A stretch of DNA of 64,000 bases from Pelecanus crispus (GCF_030463565.1 NC_134662.1:2232001-2296000), one strand, 5' to 3'. Numbered from the stretch's first letter, positions 46,000 to 59,370 are shown. The notes: a model not told the origin generated them from the sequence alone. Program-made: numbers and translations.

Positions 46000-47401
46000 T
46001 GCTATGTAAATACAACATAATTTATTGGTTCAATTTCAGAGAACTATAGTGGTATTTGTACGAGTGTCCTAACAATAGTACAAGAAACCAGAGTCATGTA
46101 TGTACAGAGATTCCAGGACACAGAAAAACTTTGTAAGGAAGAAGTGGTTAATGGTACAGTTTGGTCGCTGTTCATAGAAACCTTCCCTCTTACTGTAAAC
46201 CCCGCTCCCCCACTCCCCCCCACATCCTAGGTAGAGACATCTACCTACCTCGGGGCGCTGCCAAGCTCCCGCCAGGCAGCGGAGTTGCTCGCGCAAGCAG
46301 CAGGCAAGGCTGCGTCTGGCCGCACACCAGAGACGCTGGTTACGAGATGCGTGCAGCTGAGTGCGGACGTGCTGCTCGGGGAGAGGGAGAAGGCTCCGTA
46401 CCCAAATGGGGGAAGCAGAAAACGGTCCACGCGCAGGCAGTAAGCGAGGCTGGAGGGCGAGCGGCCCAGTTCCTTCTCAGCAGGGTCAGCGTACCACAAG
46501 GAGACGGGGAAGCGCAGGTGTTCGAGGAGACGACTTCCCCACGCCTGTCCCAGCGCCTTCCCGTGCTCATTCCCATGAGGGTCTGCTTCGCCTAACGCTG
46601 CCAGCGCAGATCCCCGTCCCCCGTGGGGACGGCGCACCCAGAGCCGCAGCTGGGCTGCGCGCGGGGAGCAGCTCAGCTCAGAGCTGCTGTAAGAGGCGAG
46701 AGCAGATTCACAACAGCAGCGCTCCCCCACAGACTACGTTAGCAGTGGTGGCAGCGCCGGTCTAACCATGAAAGAAACCCAAGTCCGACTCCTTTCAGAG
46801 GGAAAGCAAGGAGGGCCCAGCCTTGGGGATAGGATGCCAAGCGGAGGGTGAGCACAAAAGCAGCTCTGTCCAAAAACTGGACTCACAGCCAGTGAAAGAG
46901 GTGCTGGAACCAAGCAGCACCCCAGGGATCCACGTACACCAGCATTTCTTCCCCAATCGCCACGTCACCTCCCTTCACAGGTGGGAAATGGGTGTCCGGA
47001 GGGAAGTACCGCTTCCATGGCAGCACCAGCTACACGACACGGCTCTATCTGAAGCATCTGGCTCGGCTCGCTTGGTGCTGCTGCAGTGAGGGACAGGGAA
47101 GAGGCAGTACCGGTAGGCTCTTCCCTCCTCAAAGAGCGAGCATTTCCACCAAGTGGCCCAAAATATTTTCTTTTCTTTTTTTTTTTTTTTTAATAGAAAT
47201 TACTATAAAAAACTAGTTAATCTAGAGCATCTTTAAAAAAATATTCCTGCAGTATCACAGTTTTACATTGAAACTCATTAAAAATATATAGATTTCTTTA
47301 ACAAAACGTCTCTGATCTCCCCTTGAATCATGTCTCCAATACAGGAGTGGGACTCGGAGTCCTCGGAAGAGACACCGAGGTGGGAGCAGGAAGGTCTGAT
47401 C
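46000..47401 (-). other. MOB3A: MOB3A 3' UTR
   Basis: About 1.4 kb from the MOB3A stop codon to the AATAAA at 46021-46026. It includes an AU-rich block (47160-47310) with ATTAAA at 47189-47194 directly followed by a genomic A-run on the transcript strand, which could prime cDNA internally. Confidence 0.65.
46021..46026 (-). terminator. MOB3A: MOB3A polyadenylation signal (AATAAA)
   Basis: AATAAA on the minus strand in an AT-rich end (ACCAATAAATTATGTTG), 1.4 kb after the stop codon. Downstream sequence returns to mixed composition. Confidence 0.65.
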
Positions 47402-47431
47402 TCAGTGGCACATCCGGGAGGTCATTTCCTT
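47402..47431 (-). CDS. MOB3A: MOB3A last coding exon part
   Basis: Acceptor TTTGACAG|AAG. Encodes KEMTSRMCH (208-216) and TGA at 47402-47404. It is only 30 coding bases long and is found by matching the family C-terminus, then continues as 3' UTR. Confidence 0.93.
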   Translation of the reverse strand, partial: KEMTSRMCH

Positions 47432-50400
47432 CTGTCAAAGGGACAGAAAAGACAAGGAACCATGAATGAAGATCCAGATCGCCAGGTGAGGGTGTGGATG
47501 AAAAATACCTCACCTTTGTTTAGTCGTAAATACCCTTCTCAGGCATGCGGTGACACTGTTTCTAAGAGCTCCAGTTTGGGCAGGTCCCTGTTCCCCCACC
47601 ACTCCCATTCCCAGGCCCCGGCAGGGCACCCTCCCACTGCCCAACAGCTCCGCATGTCTGCTCTGTCGCTTATGGCTTTAGAAACACCATCACCACCTCC
47701 TAGGTCTGACTGGTCACGTTCTCCATCCTCCAGACTCCTTGTGAAGGCGGTGGTGTTGCCCTTGCTTTCCAGCATGGGAAGTAAGCACAGGGAGGGGGTT
47801 TTAGCCAGCGGCTAACAGCGCCGGGCTCACACAGCACACGCAAATAAGGCAAGCCAGCTGCTGGAAATGCAAGGAGGTCGCTGGATAACAAGTCAACTTC
47901 CCCCAAATGACCCTGGCCCAGCTGTGCCTGTGTGTCCTGACTCCCAGTTTCCTGGACAGTCAAACTGCAAGGCCAACTGATGTCCTGAATTTGGGCACCC
48001 AGTTTTGAGAAGGTACCAGAGACCTCTGTGACTCCTCCACCCCCAGCCCGGCCCTTCTGCGCTGGCTGCAGACCCTGACACGCCAATGTGTGCCCTGAGC
48101 CCACCCAGACACTCACCAGGGGTTCCAGCTCCTTGGTGTCTATGAGATTGAACTCTTTCACGAAGTAGTAAAAGTGCTTGTAGCAGGTGTTCACGTGAGC
48201 TTCCGACCCCATCTGGGTGATCCTGTCGAAATGGTGGATGTAGACATGGACAAAGACCCGGAAGAGCCTGGAGAGAATCTTCTTCACCACCGGGAGGAAG
48301 TTCTTGGGGAAGGGAGTACCTGGGAGGGAAGACACAACCATGAGAAACTTTCAGCCAAGTTAAAACTGGTTCCTTGGGGCTAAAATAAATTCATAAAATG
48401 GATAGATCAAGACAAAAGGTCTTCTGTCCCTGGTAATTTCCAGTTCCCCTATCCTTTTTTTCCCTTCCATTTGGATCAGATTTTTCAAAGCACAGATTTC
48501 TTAAGTGACAGAGTGCTACACACCATTGATTGCTGCTAGTGACTGAAAGCAAAGAGACCAGCCTCGGAGATTCCCAGCAGCTGTTTCAGTCTGATAGAGT
48601 TTTCTTCTACTCCTATTTGGCATGTTTCTATGAACAGTGCAAAATACTAGATATGACCAAGCAACTTCCCAGAAGAAAGAGTCAGTGCTGTTAACTCCCC
48701 CCAGTTATCTCTTGATATGTCTTTAGCTCTTTGGTTAAAAATTAAAGACATTAAGGTCCCGTTTAAAGGCATCAGTTCTTTAGGATTTGTTTAGCCAGGG
48801 CCCTGCAGCAGAGCGGGCTGGCCAACCAGCCATCTCAGTCGACTATTACAGTTCAAAGTTCACACAAGTCGTTTCTGGAGGAACGAGGATTAGTTAAACC
48901 CTTACAGTGCTCTGCAGCATTTCAGTCAGCATTAAGGGTGACGAATCTGGTTAAAAGCTGAGCTGAAAACAGCAACAATAATAAAACCAAAAACCCACAA
49001 CCCTCCTGCTGTCGGAAGCTTGTCTTGCCTCCCCGAACAGAACAAACACCCTGCTTATAGTCCCCAGAGAGTCTTGCAGAAGAGTCCTAATGAAAGGCAA
49101 CACAGCAGCCGTTTGCGTGACAGGAGGAACGGGTAGGGAGGATTTCAGTGTTTCGGCTGTCTGAAGAACGGGCTGTTTCTGCTCCCTGACTCTGCCCGCT
49201 CAACACCAAGTTTAAGCAGCATTTTGGCACGGGTGGAGGAGCCCCGTGGACGCTTGTGTGGCAGACACGTCCCAAACAGGGGCCAACCGCGTCCCATCAG
49301 AGCTTTGACCGGATAAATGCCGGGGCAGGAGGGAGGGAACTCTCTTGCATCTTGTCTTTCGCATCCCAGAAGATGGGAGCTCTGAATGGGATCAAACATA
49401 TTTACCTAATGCTTTAGAAACTGAATTCTCACATCTTATTCAGCACAAAATAAACAAAAAACCCAACAATCTTTGTCCCAAAGCCAGTACACGAAGCTGC
49501 GTTTGGATATGCAGATTTAGGTGTCTTAGGCCAAATTCTCATTTCCATCACCCTGGCAATAGATAAAACACCGCCCCTCCCTCCATGCACATGTCAGCAT
49601 CCCACCCAGCTGCAACAAACAGCCGAGCGCACGCCAGGAAGCACTGAGCTAGAAAGGGCAGAGTCAGCTAACGCCAGCCCATAATAACAAAGAGGCTAAT
49701 TATGGAAACGTGGCCACCATCACCAGGCTGACGCAGAACACGCACATTGAACCCAAGCTAGCAATCAGCTCTAAAAGAGCTGTCCTTCAGGAGATCATGT
49801 CCAGCATGAACTACTCAAGAGTCATGTCAGAGACGGACTTTTCTATGAGCAGCCTCTTGTTTTCGCTGCCTAGGCTCGGCTTGGCTTTCCTCGAGGTATC
49901 CATGACTCCAAATGGGATCTGGTAACAGCTCTGGGTATTTTAGCACTCCAGAAGAGCTCTGAAGTTTCTCAAGTGCTCAGAAGAGCTTACTACACTGCCA
50001 GCCTCTGAGCAGCCCAGAAGGAAATAGCTCTGCTACACCGGTGATCTGTGCAACAGCATCTCCCGGAACAGAAAGGGGACCTGAGGGCCCAAAGGAGAAG
50101 GCTCTGCACCAGCCTCCCTCCCCCCAGCCGCAACTGGAACTGAACTCACCGACATTAGTGGGAAAGATGTCCTCGTTGTTGATCTGTACCTCAATCCAGT
50201 CCATCAGGAGGTTCATGTACTGGGGAGCAGACAGGGCCGTGGGTTTTCGGTACTTGTGCTCGTCCTGCCATCGGTACTCGTACTTGGGTCCCCCCGACAT
50301 GACGGGGCAGGACTGCTCTGTGCAATAGTCACTGATGGTGCCGTAGATCAGGTTGATGCGGTTGAAGAAGTCCACCACGTGCACAGCCACCCAGTCATTC

Positions 50401-50567
50401 TGCTCCTCTCCCGGCGGCAGCTGGACGGCAACTTTCAAGTCCAGGCCAGCGTTGAGCGAGGCTTGAGCCTTCTTGTGCAGCTCAAACCGCTGAGTCCCTG
50501 GCTCAAACTTGCGCTTGGGCCGGAAGGTTTTGTCTTTATTGAACACTTGCTTTAAAGCATGGGACAT
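47402..50567 (-). CDS. MOB3A: MOB3A, MOB kinase activator 3A (gene span, complete)
   Basis: MOB proteins are small helical adaptors. MOB1 activates NDR/LATS kinases, while the MOB3 group is poorly understood and has been reported not to activate them. Three exons (50150-50567, 48117-48319, 47402-47431) join in frame to 651 bp, 216 residues, essentially the 217 of human MOB3A. Start [20 protein letters not shown]; the MOB zinc site uses Cys82 and Cys87 (CTEQSC) with His164 and His169 (HVYIHH); the core runs through [19 protein letters not shown] and [15 protein letters not shown]; the end is KEMTSRMCH. Both junctions are GT/AG with matching phase. A at -3 supports the start codon. The last exon codes only nine residues and the stop. 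The paralogues MOB3B and MOB3C are close, but the neighbours BTBD2 and MKNK2 favour MOB3A. Confidence 0.96.
47432..48116 (-). other. MOB3A: MOB3A intron between coding exons 2 and 3
   Basis: About 0.7 kb. No recognised content. Confidence 0.9.
48117..48319 (-). CDS. MOB3A: MOB3A middle coding exon
   Basis: 203 bp, acceptor CTCCCAG|GT, donor CCCCTG|GTGAG. Encodes the end of Gly140 and residues 141-207, with [20 protein letters not shown] (zinc His164 and His169) and [18 protein letters not shown]. Confidence 0.96.
48320..50149 (-). other. MOB3A: MOB3A intron between coding exons 1 and 2
   Basis: About 1.8 kb of AT-balanced sequence. No repeat or coding match recognised. Confidence 0.9.
50150..50567 (-). 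CDS. MOB3A: MOB3A first coding exon (coding part)
   Basis: 418 coding bases, donor AATGTCG|GTGAG. Encodes residues 1-139 and one base of Gly140, including [20 protein letters not shown] and [19 protein letters not shown]. The ATG lies at 50565-50567. Confidence 0.96.
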
Positions 50568-50705
50568 TTTTCTTCTCTTCTTCTTTCTTTTCCAGGTCCG
50601 TAGCGATGACAGCCAGAGACACGACGCTGCTGGGCCGCTTGCCGGGGCAGGGCTGGAGCGACTCTGATCTTCACAGAAACTTCCCTCTGCTCATCTGGTC
50701 CTGAT
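50568..50705 (-). other. MOB3A: MOB3A 5' UTR part of the first coding exon
   Basis: 138 bases from a good acceptor (CCTTGCAG|ATC at 50706/50705) to the ATG. The acceptor implies at least one non-coding exon farther upstream on the minus strand. Confidence 0.65.
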
Positions 50706-53326
50706 CTGCAAGGCAGCACAGAAGGACAGTGATTAGGAGCAGCTCTCTCAACAGGAAACCTTGTCTAAATCCCATAGGAAGAGATCTGGGATACCATCTG
50801 GGCCCTCGCCCCAGATCTGAGGAAGGGGGGAAGCCAACGCCAGCTTTTTTTCCTCCCCCTTCTCTTTACAGCCCAGCTTGCAGCAGAGCGGCGGCTCGGC
50901 TGGCAGAGGCGACCTGGGCTGAACGAAGGGGGGACGAGGGAACCAGCCCCACAGCCCCACAGGGAAGAGGCGCAGCCTCTGCAGGAGATGGCTGCCATTC
51001 ACCCCGACATCGCCACACCAAGAGCCCCAAACCCCACAGAAACAAGGAGAAACTCCACCGCCTATTCAGCTCCAATACCCCAAATAGTTAAAAAGGGTAA
51101 AACAAGTTGGGTTTTACCTGTGTCAGATTTTTCACCTACGCTCCCCCCACCTTTGGAAACAAGCCCACCGAAAGGTAAGGTTATGACAACCTACAATAAT
51201 GTTCAGATCTGTTGCCAGACGTAGTCCAGCACAACAGCTGCTTGAGCAGGAGCTGCGTGCGCTGTTGTAGCGCTGAAGACAGGACATGAAAGGGCGGAGG
51301 GGAACAAGAAGAAGAAGTCACAGCTCAGGCACCCGGAAAGAGAATATCCTGAAATAACACCAGCTCTAAGAGCAGCCACAGCCTCTTCTGCAGGTGCAGA
51401 CAGACCATAAACCTGTTTTTCATTTCAGTTTAGCTCACTTCAAGTTGAAGGCTGGTTGAAAGCTGGAAGACCAGGGAAAGCTCACCTTCCTCTTCCAGGC
51501 TGTGGAAAAGAATTAGCTCCAAGAGGGTGAGACACAAGTTAAGATCTGAAAGGATGCTGACGAGAAACACAGCTCTGTTTATCTGTGGCTAATTATACCT
51601 CCTTTGTTCCCACATCCATCCCCTCGTATAATTTGTGTCAAGCTGCTCTTTGATGGAAGCTCAAGGCACAAAGCTGTGTGTACCAAAAATATTATTTTAC
51701 ATGTGCTGGACAGAGAAATAAAGTAACAGAAATTAACTAAAGCTGATGCCTTACTGAATCTGGCAAACAAGAGTTTCCATAATTTTCTAAGAAAGCAAGT
51801 AAACAAACCCCTTTCACCAAGCAGAAATATATTAGATCAATATGAAGCCGTAGTGTTGTTCAAATAGGCAAACAGTATCCTCAAATGTTGGCAAGAAAGT
51901 CCCAAATTCAAGGTCAAGACTACCTTTGCCACAATTCATCCCATCTCCAACAGATGCTGCATAGTGCTAATCAGCATTTCTTCTCTGGAGAAAGATTAAA
52001 AAGATTTAAACCAAGGCCTCTTGTTTTCTTATTTAATTACAGCAAGGAAGAAAACCCAAACCACTTCAGTTCGTCCCACTAAGAACAGGCTCAACATTTC
52101 CTAGTGCTGCTTTTCCTGCGGGAACGGGCTCAGTAACCTCTTCTGTGCAGGAGCAGAGAGATCAAAACTCCTGTTGCAACATGGGCCACGACATGCGTCG
52201 GGAGAAACCGAAAAAGCATTTTAATGTGGTTCAGTGAGATCCACCCCGGGCTGCAAGGTGAATTCACTGCACACGTGCTTTCGCCGCACATAGCACCGCT
52301 AAAACAGCTGCTGCGACCCCGTAAGCTACCGCGTGAGAGTCAAAAAACGAGAAAAGAAGAAAAAGAAGGAACCCCCCCGAAAACGTGTCCTTAGGAGGTG
52401 TTTGATCGCACCACAGACGTGGTTAGAGGAAGTAGCGAGCGGTGCGGAGGGACATCTGAGCGCGAGGCAGCAGCTTTGGTTACCAAGCGCTGTGTCACCG
52501 CCTCACCACATCCTGCAGCAAACGCCGAGGTGACCCGGCGCGGCGGAAGCACCAGGGGACTGCGCCCACCCCGCCGCGGTGCCACGTCCGGAGCGAAGGC
52601 AGGACCGGCCTCCAAGGAACGAGCAATGTGGACAGCAGGCGCTGAGTCTGCAGCTATTTCCAGCAGGAAATCAGTCCCAGAGAAGCGCTTGCACGCAACG
52701 ATTTCCTTACACTGGAGATGGAGAAAGAAGCATCCTTTAAAACAAACGAGCCGTAAAGAAGCAGGAGCGTCGCCCTCCACGCAGCTCCCCGGAGGGCTGG
52801 CAGCATCCTTGGTGCGGTACGGCTCTGTCCCTGCTTATTTTCTGTCAGATCTGTCCGACTGCAGCGACCACGCTCGCATGCGCGCTGGCCCGAGAGCGCA
52901 GCCGGGCACCGTCCCCTCCGCTGGGCGAGGACGCGTTTCTCGCGGGGCCCAGCGCAGAGAAGGGAATGGGGTAAAACTGAATGGCAAAACCGCAGGGGAA
53001 AAACCAAACGTCCCCCGGGCTTGGCCACGCGCGTCAAGAAGCCAACGCTGACATTTTCCAGAAGAAATTGTCCTTTGAGTAGGGCGGAGAGACTTTTAAC
53101 ACGGCTTATTTGGGATCGAGGCAGTACCTGTCCTACAAACAACTCCCTCTCCCTACGGACACATCATTCATGAGAACTGGGGAGCTCGACACAGCAGGAA
53201 TCACCTCTCGGACGATTCAGCATCTATCTGAAGGCATTAACAAAATGAGTAGCTGAGACTTCAAGCAGATGCAGCCTATTTAATTATGGTCTTTGACTGC
53301 AACTGAGCTGAAAGAAACATTTAGCT

Positions 53327-53366
53327 GGGGGGGGAGGGGGGGGGGGGGGAGGGAGGGGGGCGGGGA
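53327..53366 (+). repeat. poly-G/purine run
   Basis: About 40 bases of nearly pure G on the plus strand, broken by single A and C, in the MOB3A upstream intron. Confidence 0.85.
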
Positions 53367-55432
53367 AAGGCACAGAGACCAAAAGCATCCCTGACATCGC
53401 TTGGAGATGATATCACACGTACAACACCTACTTCCACAGGCAGGAGTCACAGCTCGGGCAGCACTAAGATGCTGCCTTCGCACAGAAGAGAAACGAAAGG
53501 TTAGGAACAATTACAATGCAGGACATGCAAAGTGCCGGAATGCTACTTGCAAGCTTCAAAGATGAGGAAAACAAAACAAAAAAATCCCTCACAAACAAAC
53601 CTGCAGTACATTTTGTTTACTCCTCCTTTCCAGCCAGCCAAGATTACGGCACACGTCAGCGGTGCTCCGAGAGGACCTTGGCCACCCCTCCGAGACCACA
53701 CAACCGCCGCAGAAAGCTCCATGCCGTGGCAGGCTGTCCGGAGCACAAACAAACCTCCAGCTTCTCCGCTATTCCCAAGGTCACGAGAGGAGCGGCTCCG
53801 TCTTATGCTGGTTAAGGAGGCGACTTGCCTGCCCAGCGAGGGGTGTTGAGGCCTGGCCCTCCCAAAAGCTCGTTTTCTCCCCTTGCTCCCCGCTCTCACA
53901 GCTCCAGTCCTAACGCCGATTTCTGCTGATGGCAATCCAGGGCAGGACTGTGTGTACCATCGCTCTGCCGCTCCTCCTCCCTCGCTGGGAACGGCATGCG
54001 GTGCTGCCTTACTTTAAAACCAGGCTCCGGGCAGAGGAAACCCAGGAGGTTGCTTCCCCGGCTCTTGGTTACTTTTACATGCAGCTCGGAGAGGGTATGA
54101 AAAAAGGACAGACAGTCACCTCCTCCGAAACACCTGGAAAGTGCGTCCCCTCGCAACCTGCCACAGCCGTCCCGAGGCTTTCCAGGAGAGAGCAGAGTCC
54201 CGGCCGGATCCTGCCCTCCCCGCAGAGGCAGAACAGCCCAGAACCCTCTTCCAGGAGTCCCATGACTGCTCCGTCAGCGCCTGCCCCGAGCAACACCCAG
54301 CGCTCCCCTCTGCCGCTAACGCCGCGCAGGGGTTTAACAACAGCCGGGGGAAAAAAAAAAAAGCAGCAAGGCAGCACGTCAGCAAGCTCCTACCTGCGTT
54401 TCTAGCCTCGGCAGGTTACTCTTGCAATTGCTCAGCCCGTCTCTGCAACTTCTACGAGCGCTCGGCGGCACTGAGGCAAAGAGCTTCCTTTTTCAAAAGA
54501 AGGGGGGGGGGAAAGTCCCGTCTCATGCGCGGCTGCAAGCCGAAGGCTCCCGCAGGCTGGGGAGGGCTCAGACACGCGTCCACTTCCCTCCCAGTAACCC
54601 CAGCACCGGGGCGGCTCGCATCCTGCCGCCTCCCCGGTGAGAAAGCCCGTAAGCAAACTCCAGCGAGCAATGCGTTTCTCAAAATCATTGATTTCTCTCG
54701 TTTCCTTCTAGGGAAGCCACGCTGCTGTCCTGTGAGATGACACCGACACGGTTTTGCCGCTCAGCATTCACACCGAGTCCGGCCAGCAGCTCCTTCTGTG
54801 GCTGCCTGTAATTGCAGCCCTTCGGTGACGAGCCCGTGCCAGTCACCCCGTCCCCACAACTCCCCGGAAGGGAGAGGGGAGCAACGAGCCCCCGCCTTCC
54901 CCCCGAGCCACTTCCAGTGGCCTTACTCACCCCTAATGCCGTCACTCAGGCCAGAGTTTCCAGTACAGGACACAAAACCACCCATGCCAGTTTGATAAAG
55001 CAGCCACAATCTATCAGATGCATCGAGTGCCTCAAGTTAAAACTGAATTTACAGAGCACGCCCGAGAAGCAAAGCAGCTTCAATTTAAAACAATTTAAAC
55101 AAAAAAGCAAAAAGACGGACACACACGCGCATTTTTTCCATAACTCCCCCCCCCCCCAAATACCTTCCCACAGCCATTCTGCACTAGCTCAGCTTCTCGG
55201 CACAAGATGAATCTGGTTTTCTACGATCAAAGGAGAGATTTTAATACAGAGAGCGAGGATCAGACCAATTATGGCAAGCAGGGCTGGACTGGCACTAATG
55301 ACAGACAGTTTCTGTGCCTCCAGAGCCAGTCTGGCAAGAGACGAGACAGCTCGCCTTCATGGGACGAGGTTTTTGGCTGCTCTTTCGAATTGTTTTATGA
55401 TCTGAGAAAGAAAGGTCTGTCCCCGTGCTTAC

Positions 55433-55600
55433 CTCGGCCAGGGCAGGGCACGGTGAGGAGCGTGCGGGGCAGGAGGAGGGCCGAGCGCGGCTGCGGCAGG
55501 CACGCCTGGCCATTCATAATCCCGGCGAGACGGCGCTTCCACGTCAGCCAGCTTCCTGTCTGGCAGCGAGTCCGGCCTCCCGGCCCGGGGAGCTGCCAAT
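55433..55600 (-). other. candidate non-coding 5' exon of MOB3A
   Basis: GC-rich, CpG-containing stretch ending at a strong donor (GAG|GTAAGC). Its position between a distant CpG island and the 50705 acceptor fits an alternative first or internal 5' UTR exon. The upstream edge is a guess, and no transcript evidence is available. Confidence 0.3.
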
Positions 55601-58600
55601 GTTTTCCCAAAAGCTAATCATTCCCCTCCACGAGCTCCGTCGCGGTGTTTCTGTCTTCTCCCCTGCAAGACCGCTCCACGCTGCTGCGCGAGGGGAGCCG
55701 AGCGGCTGCCTGGCGTTACCCTCAGCGTCGCCTTTTCTTCTTTTCCCTCCATGCTCGCTCCCGGCAGCAGGAGCTGCTCTGAAGTTCAAGGAGAGGGAGC
55801 AGAGAGCGGATGCGGCCCAGCTGCACCTACAGCCCCAGGCTGGGCGAGACGCAAGCAGTGAGTTCCTTCTGCTGCTCCGCAGGACAATATCCACATTTTT
55901 CTTTTGGAAACTGCTTCAGGAGGAGCCTTCGCAACAAACTTACCAGAGCCATTCAGAAACGTGCATTTCAAAGGTTGAATTCCCAAGGTTTAGGCAAACA
56001 AAGAGCCCTTTATATTTCACCACAAAGTCAGTTTCAAAGTCCTGCTGGTCGCCAGCCACCCCCCGCAATTTAGATCTGCTGCACAATTTGGAGATTCCCA
56101 AGTTCCCAAGTAAGAAACTGTACGGACACCGACGCTTCCCGGAAAGAGGCTTGCCGAGGAGCAGGACGGCCTCCTTCCGCGCCTCTGAGCCATGCAAACG
56201 CAGAGCCTATCTGCATCGCCACATACGTAAGAAAAGGAAACGGCATAATAAAAGGACCAAAAATAGTTATACTGGGCTTTAACTGGTATCTTCTTTTTCC
56301 CCTGAAAGGATACGCACTCAGACCCATTTTAAAGTCAAATTAGTTTACATAATAAAGGGAAAAGCCCTGTTAAATTAAGCCATAGCAGGGTTAGGAGAAG
56401 ACCCGAGGATGCCAGCGCAGCAGCTCTGGCAGAGCCCATCAGGCAGCCGCCGGGCGCAGCCTGCGCCAGATGCAAACGCTGCTGCACGGCGCGGAAAGCC
56501 CAGGTCACCGAGCAGCGAGAGGCACTGCTCAACCATCGCGAGCAGGGCGGAGGAGCAGGCAGTTTATTGCTCAACGCTGAGCTCAGGGTTTAGGTCCAGA
56601 CCACGCGGCCATGACAGGAGGGACGTTACGGGGTTTGTGCGACGGAGCTCGCACCAGAAGCGGATGCGGATGGGAGGCAGGTAAGGGAACCAGCACGGAT
56701 GGGGCTGGATAATCCCCTCTGGCAGGGGAGAGGGAAGGCTGAATCATCTTCAAACTTTGCATGCGAGAAGACCAAATTTCCAGCGTGGGCTGTCCCCCAC
56801 CCAGCCTTCCAGGCATGGTCCCCACAGTCGAAAAGCCACACGAGAAAGTAACTTTGGTAAAAGGCCACCCCTCCTACTTTCCCTTCCCCAAAAGGGAAGG
56901 TCAGACAGCAGATGCTGCAATTTAAAAATCGTCATTTGAAAGCCTAGAAATGACTGCAGCGTAGCAGGAACAGCGATGGGAGCCCTGAGCATTACCCATT
57001 TAGGGCCAATTTTCTTGCTTCTTAACATGACAGCCGCATCTATTGCGGTGTCAGAGCCGCAGCTATCTTGGAAGGTTTCCCCAGATGCCGCTCAGAACGT
57101 CCACGCTGGGACGACGGCTGCGTGTGGAGGCAGAGCTAATCCGCTGCAGGCGCTGCGTTAAGCTGACAAGCTGGGTCACGACTCCAGGAGACAGGTTAAC
57201 TGCACAGACAAATATTTCTAGGATAAACCACAAGGCAGTGGGTGGCTGACGGCACGCTAAGAGCACCTCTCTCTTTTCGAAGTGTGAGGGGCTGTATTTT
57301 GCAGCTTGCTCCTTCGGGAAGGCCTTTCGCTGCCCTCCAGCCTGGCTCTGTCCCCAGCGGAGGGCTCGTAAGGGTCAGCGTGGTATTTATCGAGCCCCAG
57401 CTGCACGTTTCTTCCTGCTTTTGCAGGCTCCACATCGTTGTGCTCACTGGGCAGGGATGTTTTTGAACCAACAGCAGTTTCATCTACGCTAACTTTGGGA
57501 TCTGCCCCCACCCAAGAAAAAGGTAACACCAGTTTGGAGCATGAATTTTGCCTTCGGCTGATAAAACTGACTGCAGCACGAGGCACTGTTTTAGCAGCGT
57601 GGCTCTGGGTTCGAGATCACAGGAGTTGCCAGGGCTATGAGCTCCTTCACCCAGGGACTGAGCCGGAGCACGAGCTGGCCACAAGGCCAACCCCTCCCAT
57701 GGCATGGCTAATCCCACCCACAAATACCTCTTCTCCCCTTGTTAATATTATGCTTTTGGAAGAAAAGCAGTATTGTTTCTTGCCGAAAGCAGATGCCCAC
57801 GAGGCTTGCTCTTCCCCTCCACGAGGAGATATGGCAGTAACCCAACATGTTAGCGTGCCTCCAGGCAAGGAATAAGCCCACTGATGTGGAGCTAGAGATC
57901 ACCTCAAGACTAAAAAAAGAGAAGCCTGCAGTTAAGATGAAGAAAAAACTTACAGTGGCTTTCAATACAGCCATGGGCCTTACTCAGCTCCTGCTTCAAA
58001 CTGAAACAGGTTTTGGATGGCTCTAGCTCATTTCGTGGTCCACAGGCTCCCTCGGAGCCAGCGCAGAGGCACGCAGCCACGGCCGCGATTCACCCAAATC
58101 CCCCCGGTCCCCAGAAACACAGCACCGCGGTCCCCGAGCAGGCAAGGGCAAGCACCGAGCGTGGTCGCGGCAGGACGCTTCCACCGCGGCACAGCCCTGC
58201 CCCAGCAGCACACGGGCACATCCGGCAGCGTCACCGCTTCTGCCTCTTCTCAAATTAACAGCAACAAAGCCATGCACCTACGGACTTCAGGCTCTTCTGG
58301 AAGAAGTCAAAGCTGCCACAGCGTGATGGATTTTTTTTGCACTGGCTTTGCATACTTGCAAAAGTGTTTTTTTTCTGGCCTTCGCTGCCTCCGTTCCTCT
58401 CCTCTGCTCCCCGGGTGCTTCATGTACTCGGAGCAGCAATTTGCCCATTTCATCAGGAGCAGAACAGCCCTTTTAGCACAACACCAGCTCCAGAGGGAAG
58501 CAAGCAGCAGCCCAAAGCAGGAGTCACAGATAACTCTGCCTCCCAGGGGCACCTGGAAAAGGGAGGATAAAGACGCAGCCCAAGGTGCACTCTTTATCGA

Positions 58601-58987
58601 AAGCATTAACTGGATATTACGTATTTCTAAAGATAAGCTCCTAAACCTCCAGCAAAGCTGTTTATGGATCCACTTACAGCAGCATTTATGGCTCAAGTAC
58701 CACAAAATACTTTCCTGTCTTGTAAGATACTAAAACTCAGAAGTTGAAGGCAGTTCTTTCCCCAGATCCAAACGCTGTGTCCACGACTGGTTAGGTTTTG
58801 CCATCTCTCTTCTCTGACCCCACACGCTTTCACTGCTGACAAGGGAAACATTTTTCCTTTGTGTACTGTGGCCATAGAGATCCCTGGCCTGTTTACAGAG
58901 AAGCACATCACAAAACATGGCACACGGCAGTATGGTCCAACCTCCGCAAACGGGACTAAATCGCAGTGTTTCAGTTCGGGCGGCACT

Positions 58988-59370
58988 TAGAATCATAGAA
59001 TCATAGAATCGTTTAGGTTGGAAAAGACCTTTAAGATCATCCAGTCCAACCATAACCCACACTACCAAGTCTACTCTAAGGCAGTCAAGGGTAGACTAGA
59101 CTAAACCATGTCCCAGAGTGCCACATCTGCCCGTTTTTTAAACACTTCCAGGGATGGGGACTCCACCACCTCTCTGGGCAGCCTGTTCCAATGCCTGACC
59201 ACCCTTTCCGTAAAGAAATTTTTCCTAATTTCCAACCTAAAGCTCCCCTGGCACAGCTTAAGCCCATTTCCTCTCGTCCTATCGCTAACTACGTGGGAGA
59301 AGAGACCAACACCCACCTCAGTACAACCTCCTTTCAGGTAGTTGTAGAGAGCGATAAGGTCTCCCCTCAG
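58988..59370 (-). mobile_element. CR1 LINE, 5'-truncated 3' end
   Basis: The left edge carries tandem ATTCTATG octamers on the minus strand, the typical 3' terminus of CR1. The body then follows the avian CR1 3' region, with the family phrase CATCCAGTCCAAC on the plus strand. The minus-strand frame at 59101-59316 reads as the end of the CR1 reverse-transcriptase ORF ([20 protein letters not shown]). Similarity fades after AGGTCTCCCCTCAG. It supports an avian source. Confidence 0.93.

Larger units (their letters stand above)
50706..58987 (-). other. MOB3A: MOB3A upstream intron / 5' region
   Basis: 8.3 kb with no protein-coding match. Two donor-like sites on the minus strand could end non-coding 5' exons: GCCGAG|GTAAGC at 55433/55432 and ACGCAG|GTAGGA at 54394/54393. 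A G-rich run lies at 53327-53366. Open frames (52398-53051, 55425-56282 and others) are unrecognised. Confidence 0.55.
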
